DNA from: a virus
Length of the DNA: 51,372 bases
Strand: one strand, 5' to 3'
IMG/VR virus record: IMGVR_UViG_3300042523_001092
Location: 1-51,372 of that record
A program made the translations under genes and the position numbers. Shown one piece after another: positions 1-7,790 of this stretch (positions are counted from its first letter, which is position 1; each line of letters opens with the position of its first letter). The notes under the pieces were generated by a model. The model saw only the letters and a program-made list of their open reading frames with translations. It was not told the DNA's origin and made no database searches.

Positions 1-30
1 AGTGGTAATACCATAACAATACCAACATAA
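1..30 (+). CDS. 3' end of an upstream gene (partial)
   Basis: The first ten codons of the window read S-G-N-T-I-T-I-P-T-stop in frame 1 and stop 8 nt before the next start. The Ser/Gly/Thr-rich end resembles a fibre or tail-associated protein, but too little is present to identify it. Confidence 0.5.
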   Translation, partial: SGNTITIPT

Positions 31-38
31 GAAGAAAC

Positions 39-1103
39 ATGCCATATTCTGATATTTCGCTTATTACTGATTCATATCTTTTATTTCAACCGCTTGATTT
101 CATACAGTTGTCACATGATGAAAACAATTATATCATCGGAAGAGTTGTCAGCTATAATCCAAATACCGGAAATCTTGTTTTTACTCCTATTCAGGTAAAT
201 GGATCGGGTACTTATAGTTCATGGACTGTAGCTCTGTCTGGTTCGCCAGGTTTGTCCGGTTCTTCTGGTCTTAGTGGTAGTTCAGGAACATCTGGTTCTT
301 CAGGAACTTCAGGTTCTTCTGGTTCTTCAGGAACTTCAGGTTCTTCAGGATCTAGTGGTAGTTCAGGAACATCTGGTTCTTCAGGAACTTCAGGTTCTTC
401 TGGTTCTTCAGGAACTTCAGGTTCTTCAGGATCTAGTGGAACTTCAGGTTCTTCGGGATCTTCAGGAACTTCAGGTTCTTCTGGTTCTTCAGGAACTTCA
501 GGTTCTTCAGGATCTAGTGGAACTTCAGGTTCTTCGGGATCTTCCGGGACATCTGGTTCTTCAGGATCTAGTGGTTCATCAGGTTCATCAGGAACTAGCG
601 GTACAGATGGTTCTAGCGGTTCTTCAGGAACAAGCGGTTCATCAGGTAGTTCAGGAAGCTCGGGTTCAAGTGGTTCTTCAGGTTCTTCAGGTTCATCTGG
701 ATCTTCAGGATCTTCAGGATCGTCTGGGACAAGTGGTACATCATTCAGTTCTCCATATTCAGGAAACATACAGATCAACGGACAAGCTTGGGTAACGGCT
801 GATGCTAACGGTAACACCTCGGCAAGCACCACTGTCAATTGGAATGATAGTAATATACAGACATTTACATTAAACGCAGCAACTACAACATTTACTTTCA
901 GTAACCCAAATGCTGGTGCCACATATATTCTTATTATAAGACAAAACGCAGAAGGATCTTATACGATTACATGGCCTGTAACCGTGGCTTGGGCTGGTGC
1001 ATCTACGCCTACTATGACAGCAACAGCCAGCAGATACGATGTTTACACTTTTGTTTATGATGGATCTAAGTACTTTGGATCATATGTACAAAACTTTACA
1101 TAA
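39..1103 (+). CDS. fibre-like protein with long Gly-Ser/Thr triplet array
   Basis: A 354-residue protein in three parts: an N-terminal globular segment (about 1-66), an uninterrupted G-x-y triplet array (about 67-235, mostly GSS and GTS with a few GLS, GSP and GTD), and a C-terminal beta-rich domain (about 236-354) with many Thr, Asn and aromatic residues. Collagen-like arrays of this shape are typical of phage tail fibres. Here proline is nearly absent, so stability would not come from a classical collagen helix, and the Ser/Thr density makes O-glycosylation conceivable. The stop overlaps the next start by one base (TAATG), so it is co-translated with the LamG adhesin. Probably a distal tail fibre; the exact virion role is unknown. 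Confidence 0.8.
   Translation: MPYSDISLITDSYLLFQPLDFIQLSHDENNYIIGRVVSYNPNTGNLVFTPIQVNGSGTYSSWTVALSGSPGLSGSSGLSGSSGTSGSSGTSGSSGSSGTSGSSGSSGSSGTSGSSGTSGSSGSSGTSGSSGSSGTSGSSGSSGTSGSSGSSGTSGSSGSSGTSGSSGSSGTSGSSGSSGSSGSSGTSGTDGSSGSSGTSGSSGSSGSSGSSGSSGSSGSSGSSGSSGSSGTSGTSFSSPYSGNIQINGQAWVTADANGNTSASTTVNWNDSNIQTFTLNAATTTFTFSNPNAGATYILIIRQNAEGSYTITWPVTVAWAGASTPTMTATASRYDVYTFVYDGSKYFGSYVQNFT
237..743 (+). repeat. tandem Gly-Ser/Thr coding repeat
   Basis: Nine-base units encoding G-S-S and G-T-S are repeated across about 169 codons. A higher-order block of about 60 nt, beginning with ttcaggaacttcaggttctt and ending in ggatctagtgg, occurs almost unchanged near 299, 379 and 463. Near-identity at the DNA level, including synonymous positions, suggests recent expansion by slippage or recombination. 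Confidence 0.9.
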
Positions 1104-3103
1104 TGATAGTATTTCCATTTTCATTTATTAAGTCGATTTCAAATCTAGATGAAGGGCTTATTATTCATTTAGATGCAAATGATCCTTCAAGTTATCCTGG
1201 TACTGGTACAGCAGTATTTGACTTGGCTGGCCCATACGATCACACTTTAACCGGTGCAACTTACACAGTTCTTAATGGCATAAGGTGTTTTGATTGCACA
1301 ACAGGAACTAAAAGAGTTGTTGTGGATGGAACTGGTCCTACTTTACCAACTTCGGGATACACCTATATTACTTGGGCGAGATTGGAAGCTAATCCATCAG
1401 CATTCAGAACATTACTTTACACCAATTCACCTAGATACACACCAATCACAATTCTCGATGGAACTGATACTCTAGGTTATTGGGACAGTGCATTTAGAAG
1501 CTCTGGTTACAACACTGCATCTTCAGTCGGGGTTTGGGTTCAATATGCGATAGTCGGAGATAGTTCATCTCAAACATTTTACATAAACGGATTACAAGTT
1601 GGAAGTTCAATCTCTTATGGAGCAGGGGGAACTGCACATTTCGGATGGGGAAATAATCATAATGTAACCCAACCTTGGGGTTATGTTGCAAACTTGTACT
1701 TATACAATAGAAAATTATCCTTTCCTGAGATCGTAGAACAATATAACACACTTTCTCCAGCCTTTAATCTGGTTCTGGATTATAACACATTTAATACATC
1801 ATCATATAGTGGTAGTGGAACAACTATCAATGATTTAAGTGGTAATAGTAGGAATGGAACAATCACAGGTTCTCCAACCTGGACTAGTAATTATTTTACT
1901 TTTAGTGATGATTATGTAACAACACCAAATTTAAGTTCAGTAATAACAGCACTTAACGAAGTTCATTCAGTAGAGGTATGGGTATATCCGACTAATAATG
2001 GAGTACTGGTTCAATATAATGGTACTCCGACTCCAAATAATACGGGATACCACGCTTCCGCAATAGAAATAGTTGGTGGTAATTTAGAAGTTGGACTTTG
2101 GGATGGAACTGTATTAGCTTCAACCGGCAACATAGGTGCAGTTTCATTTAATGAATGGCATCAAATAGTTTTAACCTACAACGGTTCAGTATGTAGGGGA
2201 TACCTTGATGGGGTATTTAAGGGTTCGGTGAATGTAGCATGGGATTCACCTATGGATTATTCTCTACCATTTTATATGAACTTTGGTCCCCAAGATTCTA
2301 CAAATCAGGGTGACGGAAGTTATTTTGATGGTAGATTTGGTATAATGCGAGTATATAATACCGCTTTAACCGACGCACAGGTATTATCTAATTATAATTC
2401 TACCGTACCAACTATCGTTAATATAACCACCAATGGTTTGGTATTATATTACGACCCATCAAGTGCATCATCATATCCAGGCAGTGGTACAACTATTACT
2501 GATTTAAGTGGTAACGGTAGAAATGGAACGATGTCAAATATAACATATACATCCCCTTACTTTGTATACAATGGTTCTTCGTCTCAAGTTAGTATTGCTG
2601 ACAATGCATTATTAGAACCGGGGAGTGGGGATTGGACAATGGAAGTATGGGTTAACCAATCTGTTTCAGGTAACGATGTTGTATTAGGAAAGTTCGATCC
2701 AGGCGGACTCGCAGTAGATGTGAGTTATAGTATAAGAACAACCAATACAACCTATTATGCTCAAATAGGTTCGGGCTCTGGATCAGGCTCAACACTATTC
2801 GTAAACAGTACAAATTATGTAGGAACTATTGGTTCTTGGTCCCAAATAGTTTATGTATTTACAAATGTTGCTGCTAATACACTTCAAACATTTGTCAACG
2901 GTTCAAGCATAGGTACTGTAAGTCACAGTTTACCAAGTATATTAAACACTTCTGCTAATTTATACATCGGTTCATATAATAATGGTGAATCTCTACAATA
3001 CTTTGACGGTAAAATTGGAATAACCCGCTTATACAATAGAGCATTAACTGCATCGGAAGTTTTGGATAATTACAATGCAGATAGATCTAAGTATAGTTTA
3101 TAA
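1103..3103 (+). CDS. triple LamG/concanavalin-like adhesin
   Basis: A 666-residue protein with three similar segments (about 18-215, 220-432, 445-666). Each opens with a version of G-L-x-L-x-x-D...SSYxGxGTxxxDLSGN and an R-N-G-T motif, and ends with YFDGxxGIxRxYNxALTxxEV followed by N-Y-N. This is the layout of LamG / concanavalin A-like lectin domains, beta-sandwich folds that bind glycans. No signal peptide is seen. It is translationally coupled to the Gly-Ser fibre upstream, so it is most likely a receptor-binding or fibre-tip protein. The first repeat is the most diverged, with an altered DLSGN motif. The domain family is fairly sure; the virion location is inferred. Confidence 0.8.
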   Translation: MIVFPFSFIKSISNLDEGLIIHLDANDPSSYPGTGTAVFDLAGPYDHTLTGATYTVLNGIRCFDCTTGTKRVVVDGTGPTLPTSGYTYITWARLEANPSAFRTLLYTNSPRYTPITILDGTDTLGYWDSAFRSSGYNTASSVGVWVQYAIVGDSSSQTFYINGLQVGSSISYGAGGTAHFGWGNNHNVTQPWGYVANLYLYNRKLSFPEIVEQYNTLSPAFNLVLDYNTFNTSSYSGSGTTINDLSGNSRNGTITGSPTWTSNYFTFSDDYVTTPNLSSVITALNEVHSVEVWVYPTNNGVLVQYNGTPTPNNTGYHASAIEIVGGNLEVGLWDGTVLASTGNIGAVSFNEWHQIVLTYNGSVCRGYLDGVFKGSVNVAWDSPMDYSLPFYMNFGPQDSTNQGDGSYFDGRFGIMRVYNTALTDAQVLSNYNSTVPTIVNITTNGLVLYYDPSSASSYPGSGTTITDLSGNGRNGTMSNITYTSPYFVYNGSSSQVSIADNALLEPGSGDWTMEVWVNQSVSGNDVVLGKFDPGGLAVDVSYSIRTTNTTYYAQIGSGSGSGSTLFVNSTNYVGTIGSWSQIVYVFTNVAANTLQTFVNGSSIGTVSHSLPSILNTSANLYIGSYNNGESLQYFDGKIGITRLYNRALTASEVLDNYNADRSKYSL

Positions 3104-3127
3104 ATGTAACTATAAATGGCTTTAGGA

Positions 3128-3135
3128 TATATAAT
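3128..3135 (+). promoter_or_regulatory. TATATAAT box upstream of small gene
   Basis: TATATAAT lies 13 nt before the ATG at 3149. The same box recurs just upstream of several other genes that follow gaps in this window and resembles the T4-type late-promoter core TATAAATA. Promoter function is inferred from recurrence only. Confidence 0.35.
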
Positions 3136-3148
3136 TGAAATATAGTTG

Positions 3149-3532
3149 ATGAAACATATTATGTTATTCGAAGAATTCATCGGAGAAGCTGGACGCTATC
3201 CGTATGTGGATCCAGAAGAAGGTACTGGTAAAAAACCTGAAGGATCCGGTCGTAGACTATACACAGATGAAAATCCAGATGATACAGTACCTGTAAAATT
3301 TAGAACAAAGGAAGATATAGTAGATACTCTTAACAGAGAAGACTTTAAGTCTAAACCTCATGTTAGACAGTCTCAAATAATTAATCTCATTCATCAAAGA
3401 ACTCGAGCTGCTCATAAACACGCTAAAGATCCAAAAGTTATTAAAAGACTTGGAAGAGCTCTAGAATATATTGAAAAAGTTAAAGAGGAGTCAAAGAAGA
3501 AAACAATAGAATTAAACAAAGATAAAAAATGA
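3149..3532 (+). CDS. small hypothetical phage protein
   Basis: A 127-residue charged protein beginning MKHIMLFEEF. A short N-terminus of the form M-K-x-x-x-L-F-E-E-F is frequent in proteins of Bacteroidota myophages. The middle is rich in Asp/Glu/Pro; the C-terminal third is helical and basic, ending in a Lys-rich tail. No enzyme motif is visible. An upstream TTG at 3146 is in frame, but the ATG at 3149 is preferred. It overlaps the next gene by 4 nt (ATGA). Function unknown; a small virion or scaffold-associated protein is possible. Confidence 0.7.
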   Translation: MKHIMLFEEFIGEAGRYPYVDPEEGTGKKPEGSGRRLYTDENPDDTVPVKFRTKEDIVDTLNREDFKSKPHVRQSQIINLIHQRTRAAHKHAKDPKVIKRLGRALEYIEKVKEESKKKTIELNKDKK

Positions 3533-4452
3533 AAAAAGAAAAAATAGTAAGAGGATCAGTAATCTCAACCTTTGTGATCCTTTATTTGATGGTTTCGATT
3601 ATTTCGACTATTCACGTAATAGACTTTTTCGAACTTTCAAACCCGTATTGGCTAGCAGTCACTTTGGCTATTGCCTTTGAAGTTGGAGCTGCTGCTTCAT
3701 TAGCTTCTTTGGTTATTTTAGATAAAATGAATAGAGGCTTGGTTTGGACTCTATTCAGCGCAATCACTCTGATGCAAATGCAGGGTAATATGTACTACGC
3801 ATTTACTAATCTTCAGGATTTTACTTCATGGTCAGAACTTTTTGGATTAATAGAAGAAGAAGTAATCTTTCAAAAGAGAATCATTGCTGCAGTGTCAGGA
3901 GCAATATTACCTCTTGTTGCATTAGGATTTATCAAATCCCTGGTAGATTATATCAAGCCAGAGTCTGAGAAAGAAAAACTAATAGAAGAGGAAGAGAAAG
4001 AAGTAAAAGAAGAAATTTTAGGATCAGAAGAATATCTTTTTAATTTACAAAAAAATGAGATAAAGGAAGAACCGAAAAAGGAATCCTTCGAAGATTATTT
4101 AGTAGATATCCCACTTAAGTACGCAGAATCATATTCAGAACCTTCAATAGAAGAAAATGTAGAAGATATGAGAAAGGTAGTAGAAGCATATGATGATTTA
4201 GAAGAAGAAATCAAAGAATGGGAAGAAGCTTCATTAACAGACTTTAACGAAGATGTCGAATGGGACGAATCACACGCTTTAGATCAAGTCCTAAACGATA
4301 TTGCAGAAGAAGTTGAAGAAGAAGTTGAAGAAGAAGTTGGAGAGATTGAAGTTACTGAAGAACCGGAAGTTGTAGTCTCAGAAGAAAATGATTTCTCAGA
4401 ATCTATTCAAACGGAAGAAGAAAACGAAAACGCCGAAGAAAAAAAAAGTTGA
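3529..4452 (+). CDS. membrane protein with long acidic cytoplasmic tail
   Basis: A 307-residue protein with about four hydrophobic segments (roughly 10-32, 40-65, 72-92, 115-138), followed by about 165 residues dominated by Glu with runs such as EEEEKEVKEE and EEVEEEVEEEVGE. No transport or enzyme signature is recognised. The tail may be disordered or coiled-coil and could recruit phage proteins to the inner membrane. The gene ends right after a 9-A homopolymer (4439-4447). Both alternative frames continue open beyond the stop, so the annotated C-terminus could be wrong if the homopolymer length is misread or slippage occurs. Function unknown. Confidence 0.7.
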   Translation: MKKEKIVRGSVISTFVILYLMVSIISTIHVIDFFELSNPYWLAVTLAIAFEVGAAASLASLVILDKMNRGLVWTLFSAITLMQMQGNMYYAFTNLQDFTSWSELFGLIEEEVIFQKRIIAAVSGAILPLVALGFIKSLVDYIKPESEKEKLIEEEEKEVKEEILGSEEYLFNLQKNEIKEEPKKESFEDYLVDIPLKYAESYSEPSIEENVEDMRKVVEAYDDLEEEIKEWEEASLTDFNEDVEWDESHALDQVLNDIAEEVEEEVEEEVGEIEVTEEPEVVVSEENDFSESIQTEEENENAEEKKS

Positions 4453-4552
4453 TAGATCAAATACGAAAGAGATATTCAACCCCTTCGACAATAACGGAGG
4501 ATTCTTCAGAAGATTCGACCACAAGACAGCGAGGTGGATCGATGTCAAATAG
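4388..4552 (+). CDS. possible small basic protein overlapping the acidic tail gene
   Basis: A 54-codon frame opens at ATG 4388 inside the preceding gene and ends at TAG 4550-4552. Its N-terminus is a Lys-rich run that is partly the frame-shifted shadow of GAA repeats. The rest contains EIFNPFDNNGGFFRRFD and ends ARWIDVK, which looks protein-like and aromatic-rich. It could be an independent overlapping gene, or the +1 continuation of the membrane protein across the A9 run. No strong ribosome binding site is seen. Confidence 0.4.
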   Translation: MISQNLFKRKKKTKTPKKKKVDRSNTKEIFNPFDNNGGFFRRFDHKTARWIDVK

Positions 4553-4598
4553 AACAAGAACTAATAAGTTCGTAGTTGGTAGTAGAAAAAGAAGATAA
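4542..4598 (+). CDS. possible 18-residue basic peptide
   Basis: ATG at 4542 opens MSNRTRTNKFVVGSRKRR and overlaps the stop of the 4388-4552 frame by 11 nt. A GAGG sequence sits about 7 nt upstream. Its frame is open backwards to 4449, so it may instead be the end of a -1 frameshift extension of the upstream membrane protein. Very short; low confidence as a gene. Confidence 0.2.
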   Translation: MSNRTRTNKFVVGSRKRR

Positions 4599-4634
4599 TG
4601 ACATTTTGTCATAAAGTTTATTAGAAAAAATTAT

Positions 4635-4666
4635 AAAATGAGACATTTTGTCTCATTTTTCTTTTT
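4635..4666 (+). terminator. intrinsic terminator
   Basis: The arms ATGAGACA and TGTCTCAT flank a TTT loop and are followed by a T-rich tract (TTTTCTTTTT). It separates the acidic membrane protein group from the Hsp20 gene. A smaller imperfect hairpin (tgacattttgtca) sits about 30 nt earlier. Confidence 0.8.
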
Positions 4667-4722
4667 GGCATACTTTTTGAGATATTTAATAAACAAATCA
4701 AAATAAAAAAATATAAGAAAAT

Positions 4723-5094
4723 ATGTTTTACAATCCAATTAACTTAAGAGAAATGTTTGATCTTTTAGATCGCGGCCCTCTATGGAAAACTTCTTCAATT
4801 ACCAAAACTAGAAATTGGGGGATAGAGGCCAGAGAAGTCGAAAACGGATTTGAAGTTGAAATGGCTCTTCCCGGATATGAAAAAGATGAAATTCATATAG
4901 ATGCAGAGTCCACAGTCGTAAATGTTTACACCGAAAGGGCTAATAAATGGGGAGAAAAATTTTCACAAAGAATTGCAGTTCCTGACCATTGTGAAATTAA
5001 AAACATTTCCGCAGAATACAAAAATGGAATTTTAACAATCTTATTTCCTGCCAAAGAAGAAAGAAACGAAAAGATTTCTATTCAAATAAAATAA
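4723..5094 (+). CDS. small heat shock protein, Hsp20/alpha-crystallin
   Basis: A 123-residue protein with one alpha-crystallin domain (about 30-123): the early EVEMALPGYEKDEI segment and the late A-x-Y-K-N-G-I-L-T-I signature followed by a Pro. The N-terminal arm is short and the C-terminal tail ends in a minimal I-x-I type motif (SIQIK). Hsp20 proteins are ATP-independent holdases that oligomerise and keep unfolding proteins soluble; phage copies occur in many large myoviruses. It follows a terminator, so it probably has its own promoter in the AT-rich 4667-4722 stretch. It pairs conceptually with the Clp unfoldase and ClpP further on. Confidence 0.93.
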   Translation: MFYNPINLREMFDLLDRGPLWKTSSITKTRNWGIEAREVENGFEVEMALPGYEKDEIHIDAESTVVNVYTERANKWGEKFSQRIAVPDHCEIKNISAEYKNGILTILFPAKEERNEKISIQIK

Positions 5095-5111
5095 ACAAAA
5101 AAGCATTTTCT

Positions 5112-5119
5112 TATATAAA
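5112..5119 (+). promoter_or_regulatory. TATATAAA box
   Basis: TATATAAA lies 4 nt before the ATG at 5124. At this spacing it would give a nearly leaderless transcript or overlap the ribosome binding region. Listed because the same box recurs upstream of other genes. Confidence 0.3.
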
Positions 5120-5123
5120 AACT

Positions 5124-5360
5124 ATGGAAAAACAATTAGAAATGAACGCATCTAGAGCAATAAGCGTCTTGATTCAGGGCGTAGAAATTGCTCAGAAACA
5201 GGGTGCATACACTTTAGATGATGCAGAATTGCTGGCTAAAGCTGTTAAATTTTTCAAAAACGCGGCTAAAGTAACCTCTGCAGAATCTGAAGAAAAAGCA
5301 CCAGAAACACCGTCTGAAGAATCCTCAACCCCAACTAGAACAAGAAGCAAAGCAAAATGA
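5124..5360 (+). CDS. small hypothetical protein
   Basis: A 78-residue protein with an N-terminal helical half (about 1-52, containing DDAELLAKAVKFF) and a low-complexity Ser/Glu/Pro/Thr tail ending TRTRSKAK. No family function is recognised. It overlaps the next gene by 4 nt (ATGA), which suggests co-translation with the 183-residue protein downstream. The tail composition suggests a flexible linker or capsid-associated peptide, but this is a guess. Confidence 0.65.
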   Translation: MEKQLEMNASRAISVLIQGVEIAQKQGAYTLDDAELLAKAVKFFKNAAKVTSAESEEKAPETPSEESSTPTRTRSKAK

Positions 5361-5908
5361 TACAAGTAAGTAATAAAAACCCAAAAGAAATGACTGCTCA
5401 AGAAATTGAAGCAGAAATCAAAGAACTTTCCGATATCTCTGGAAAGATTTTAATTGAAAATAGAGATAGAACATACCCTATCAATGTAGCAGATTCTAAG
5501 GGATTGAATACAATGATTAAGCATGTCGAAAAAGCTAAATGGTCTCACACCGAAGCAGCGGCTCTTATAGCTCTAGTAATGGATCTTAGAGATCAAAAAG
5601 CTAAACTAGATGAGAATGGAAACATTCATTTGAGAACCGCTAATATTTCCAGTTTATATCAAACTATGCTGAAATATACAGGTCAAGGTTTCTATGAGGC
5701 TAAAGAACATATTCAAATTTTAGCTACTGTAGGCGAAAGCATTTCAAATGCAATGGAAATTGTTGCTAAAGATAATAATACTCTTAGAGAAATTCACACT
5801 CGTCTAAGCGTATTAGATGATGAAATGCAGTTACATACTGCAGCACCTCAATCAGAAATTTCACAAGAAACTCAAATTGAAGCTGAAGCTGAAGTAGTTA
5901 GTGAGTAA
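5357..5908 (+). CDS. hypothetical helical protein
   Basis: A 183-residue predominantly helical protein with an acidic C-terminal tail (EAEAEVVSE). The middle contains HVEKAKWSHTEAAALIALVM and a long amphipathic helix around NAMEIVAKDNNTLREIHTRL. No catalytic motif is seen. It is co-translated with the small protein upstream and its operon ends at a strong terminator 17 nt after the stop. Function unknown. Confidence 0.7.
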   Translation: MIQVSNKNPKEMTAQEIEAEIKELSDISGKILIENRDRTYPINVADSKGLNTMIKHVEKAKWSHTEAAALIALVMDLRDQKAKLDENGNIHLRTANISSLYQTMLKYTGQGFYEAKEHIQILATVGESISNAMEIVAKDNNTLREIHTRLSVLDDEMQLHTAAPQSEISQETQIEAEAEVVSE

Positions 5909-5924
5909 TTTGATTTTCCATACT

Positions 5925-5951
5925 AAAGCGGGCTTTGGCCCGCTTTTTTTT
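5925..5951 (+). terminator. strong intrinsic terminator
   Basis: AAAGCGGGC, a TTTG loop and GCCCGC are followed by eight T residues. The GC-rich six-base-pair stem in an AT-rich genome is a convincing Rho-independent terminator closing the 4723-5908 unit. Confidence 0.92.
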
Positions 5952-5986
5952 GCTCTCGGAAAGATAAATAAAAAAACAAATCGGGT

Positions 5987-6598
5987 GTGGATATATCATC
6001 TTCAGTAACTGAAATACTTATAGCTTTTATTTCTGGTATTTTTGGTCCAATTGCGATCATGTATGCTAAAAAGAGATTTGAAAGCAAAAAACAAGATTTA
6101 TTAACAGAGGCCTTTGAGTTTGGTGCTGTAGTAGATCAAGAAGTTGACGATTTACTTTTTGGTTTAGATCTTGATAGAGTTTGGATTGCTCAATTTCACA
6201 ATGGAGGACACTTTTATCCTACTGGAAAAAGCATCCAAAAATTTAGTATTTTTTATGAAACTGTGCATGACGGTATTCAAAAGATTACTCCACAGTTTCA
6301 AAACATTCCATGTTCTCTCTTTGCTAAAAGCTTTTCAGAAATAATAGCGAATGATGAACTTTTAGTTCAAAATTTTAATGTTGACGAGAGAACCTACGGA
6401 TTAAAAAACGTAGCAGATACAACAGGATGCAAATCTATTGTTATGGTTCCTCTAAAAACACATAACGGTAAAATTTTCGGTTGTCTCGGTGTTGAAAGAG
6501 TGAGAAGAATCGGATTTGAAGATGAAGATTTAACTACAGTTAGAGAATCAGCTGCTTTTCTATCTGGATTGCTATTTCAACATTTAAAAAATTCTTAA
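5987..6598 (+). CDS. membrane-anchored GAF-domain protein
   Basis: A 203-residue protein starting at GTG 5987. One N-terminal transmembrane helix (about 7-28) is followed by a basic stretch (KKRFESKKQD), then a GAF-like domain (about 45-198) with VWIAQFHNGGHFY near the start and IVMVPLKTHNGKIFGCLGVE near the end. GAF domains bind small ligands such as cyclic nucleotides or sense redox state. No output domain (kinase, cyclase, HTH) is attached, so it may sense or sequester a small molecule at the membrane. It begins a new unit after a terminator. Family assignment fairly good; ligand unknown. Confidence 0.7.
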   Translation: MDISSSVTEILIAFISGIFGPIAIMYAKKRFESKKQDLLTEAFEFGAVVDQEVDDLLFGLDLDRVWIAQFHNGGHFYPTGKSIQKFSIFYETVHDGIQKITPQFQNIPCSLFAKSFSEIIANDELLVQNFNVDERTYGLKNVADTTGCKSIVMVPLKTHNGKIFGCLGVERVRRIGFEDEDLTTVRESAAFLSGLLFQHLKNS

Positions 6599-6625
6599 AA
6601 ATGGAAGGCGACAGTCATAAACGGA

Positions 6626-6820
6626 ATGAACAAGAAAGTAGCAACCCTGTGTCTTATATTAGCCACCTTTTTCAACCCTTTGGGCTTCGATGCCCTATTC
6701 GCGTTGACAACGAAGTGGACAGGGTCCTATTGGGTTACGGACTTAATTTTTTACCTTCTTTCGGGATTATTTTTTGGCTTATATTTCTTATTTTCTAAAC
6801 TAAACAAAAAAGAAAGATAA
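6626..6820 (+). CDS. small two-helix membrane protein
   Basis: A 64-residue protein with hydrophobic segments at about 4-26 (containing NPLGFDALFAL) and 36-58 (LIFYLLSGLFFGLYFLFSKL), and a basic end NKKER. Small proteins with the N-P-L-G-F-D-A-L-F motif recur in phages of many hosts, with unknown function. An overlapping frame at 6601-6798 is less protein-like and was not chosen. Confidence 0.7.
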   Translation: MNKKVATLCLILATFFNPLGFDALFALTTKWTGSYWVTDLIFYLLSGLFFGLYFLFSKLNKKER

Positions 6821-6829
6821 AATAGGTAT

Positions 6830-7072
6830 ATGGGTTTCAATAAAAGATATATCTCAAGAGAATCTCTTAAAATTGTTTATAAAGAAAAAGGAGCAGAAGG
6901 AATTGAATGTTATTTAACTAAACCTGATGCCCTAATTATTGACAGCGACTGCAAGATCAATCTATGTTCAATAGCCGAAACTATTGAAAGTATTAAAGAT
7001 TGGATATCGGAAGAACAAGAACAAGAACAACAATTAGAAAAAAATATTAATGTCGTAAATCATGGCGGTTAA
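6830..7072 (+). CDS. small hypothetical protein
   Basis: An 80-residue protein with a mixed alpha/beta N-terminal part and a Glu/Gln-rich stretch (EEQEQEQQLEK) near the C-terminus. It overlaps the start of the PhoH gene by 11 nt and is probably in the same transcript. No motif recognised. Confidence 0.6.
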   Translation: MGFNKRYISRESLKIVYKEKGAEGIECYLTKPDALIIDSDCKINLCSIAETIESIKDWISEEQEQEQQLEKNINVVNHGG

Positions 7073-7790
7073 AAGAGATAAAAACGCAAACGCACAAAGA
7101 GATTATACTATCGATTTAGATAATGTTAGACTAACCCCAAAACAACAAGAACTCTACGAAAATATATGTAGCAATGAAGTAATATTTGCAACAGGCCCAG
7201 CCGGAACAAGCAAGACTTTTACTGCAATGTACAGTGCTCTTCGTCTATTGAGCAAAGGAGCCATTCGAAAAATTATTTTAACGAAACCTATTCAAGAATC
7301 TGGAGAAAAATTAGGATATTTACCAGGTACTGTAGATGAGAAAATTGCTCCTTATTTAGAAAGTTTTATACTTACTCTAAAAAAAATTATCCCAGAAGCA
7401 GCAGTAAATGAATTGTTCGCTTTTGGTATTATCGAATTTAGACCTCTTGCCTTTATGAGAGGAGCAACCTTCGATCATTCTCTAATGATTTTAGATGAAG
7501 CCCAAAACACTATCGAAAGCCAGCTAATCTTGTATCTTACTCGTTTAGGAAATAAGAGTAAAATTCTAGTAATGGGTGATACTAATCAGATTGATATTAG
7601 AGAAAAAGATTCTGCATTCGAAAACTTCATCGGAATGATTTCTGACGTAAAAGGAGTTACTCATCACAAATTTGATAGAGAAGATATCGTAAGAAATAAA
7701 ATGATTGTAGAGATTACTGATCGATATGATGTTTGGAAATCTCAGCAACCTAAGGGCAGTAGTGGTTCTTCCGGAAATAGAGGCAGATGA
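7062..7790 (+). CDS. phoH: PhoH-like ATPase
   Basis: A 242-residue P-loop ATPase with Walker A GPAGTSKT (about 45-52), a downstream KPIQESGEKLGYLPGT segment typical of PhoH, Walker B LMILDEAQN (about 141-149) and a sensor-like VMGDTNQIDI. PhoH proteins belong to a helicase-like superfamily linked to RNA metabolism and the phosphate-starvation response; they are widespread in marine and gut myophages. The length matches the stand-alone PhoH core. The C-terminus ends with a small GSSGSSG motif echoing the fibre repeats. It overlaps the next gene by 4 nt, linking it to the first sugar island. Confidence 0.95.
   Translation: MAVKRDKNANAQRDYTIDLDNVRLTPKQQELYENICSNEVIFATGPAGTSKTFTAMYSALRLLSKGAIRKIILTKPIQESGEKLGYLPGTVDEKIAPYLESFILTLKKIIPEAAVNELFAFGIIEFRPLAFMRGATFDHSLMILDEAQNTIESQLILYLTRLGNKSKILVMGDTNQIDIREKDSAFENFIGMISDVKGVTHHKFDREDIVRNKMIVEITDRYDVWKSQQPKGSSGSSGNRGR

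Noticed and set aside
237-743. CRISPR-like direct repeats
   Set aside because: Repeats are codon-phased, vary in unit length and have no unique spacers; they encode G-x-y triplets.
274-795. Leu/Gln/Val-repeat frame on the + strand inside the fibre gene
   Set aside because: Out-of-frame reading of the same nine-base repeat; low complexity and no independent support.
212-922. Antisense open frame with Pro-Glu-Val repeats opposite the fibre array
   Set aside because: It is the mirror of the Gly-Ser/Thr codon repeat, which keeps other frames free of stops; no ribosome site and all other genes are on the + strand.
39-3103. Classical collagen triple helix in the fibre
   Set aside because: The G-x-y pattern is present but Pro is nearly absent, so the name collagen-like refers only to the triplet pattern.
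6601-6798. Alternative 65-codon frame overlapping the two-helix membrane protein
   Set aside because: The 6626 frame has two clean membrane segments and a recognisable N-P-L-G-F-D-A-L-F motif; this one does not.
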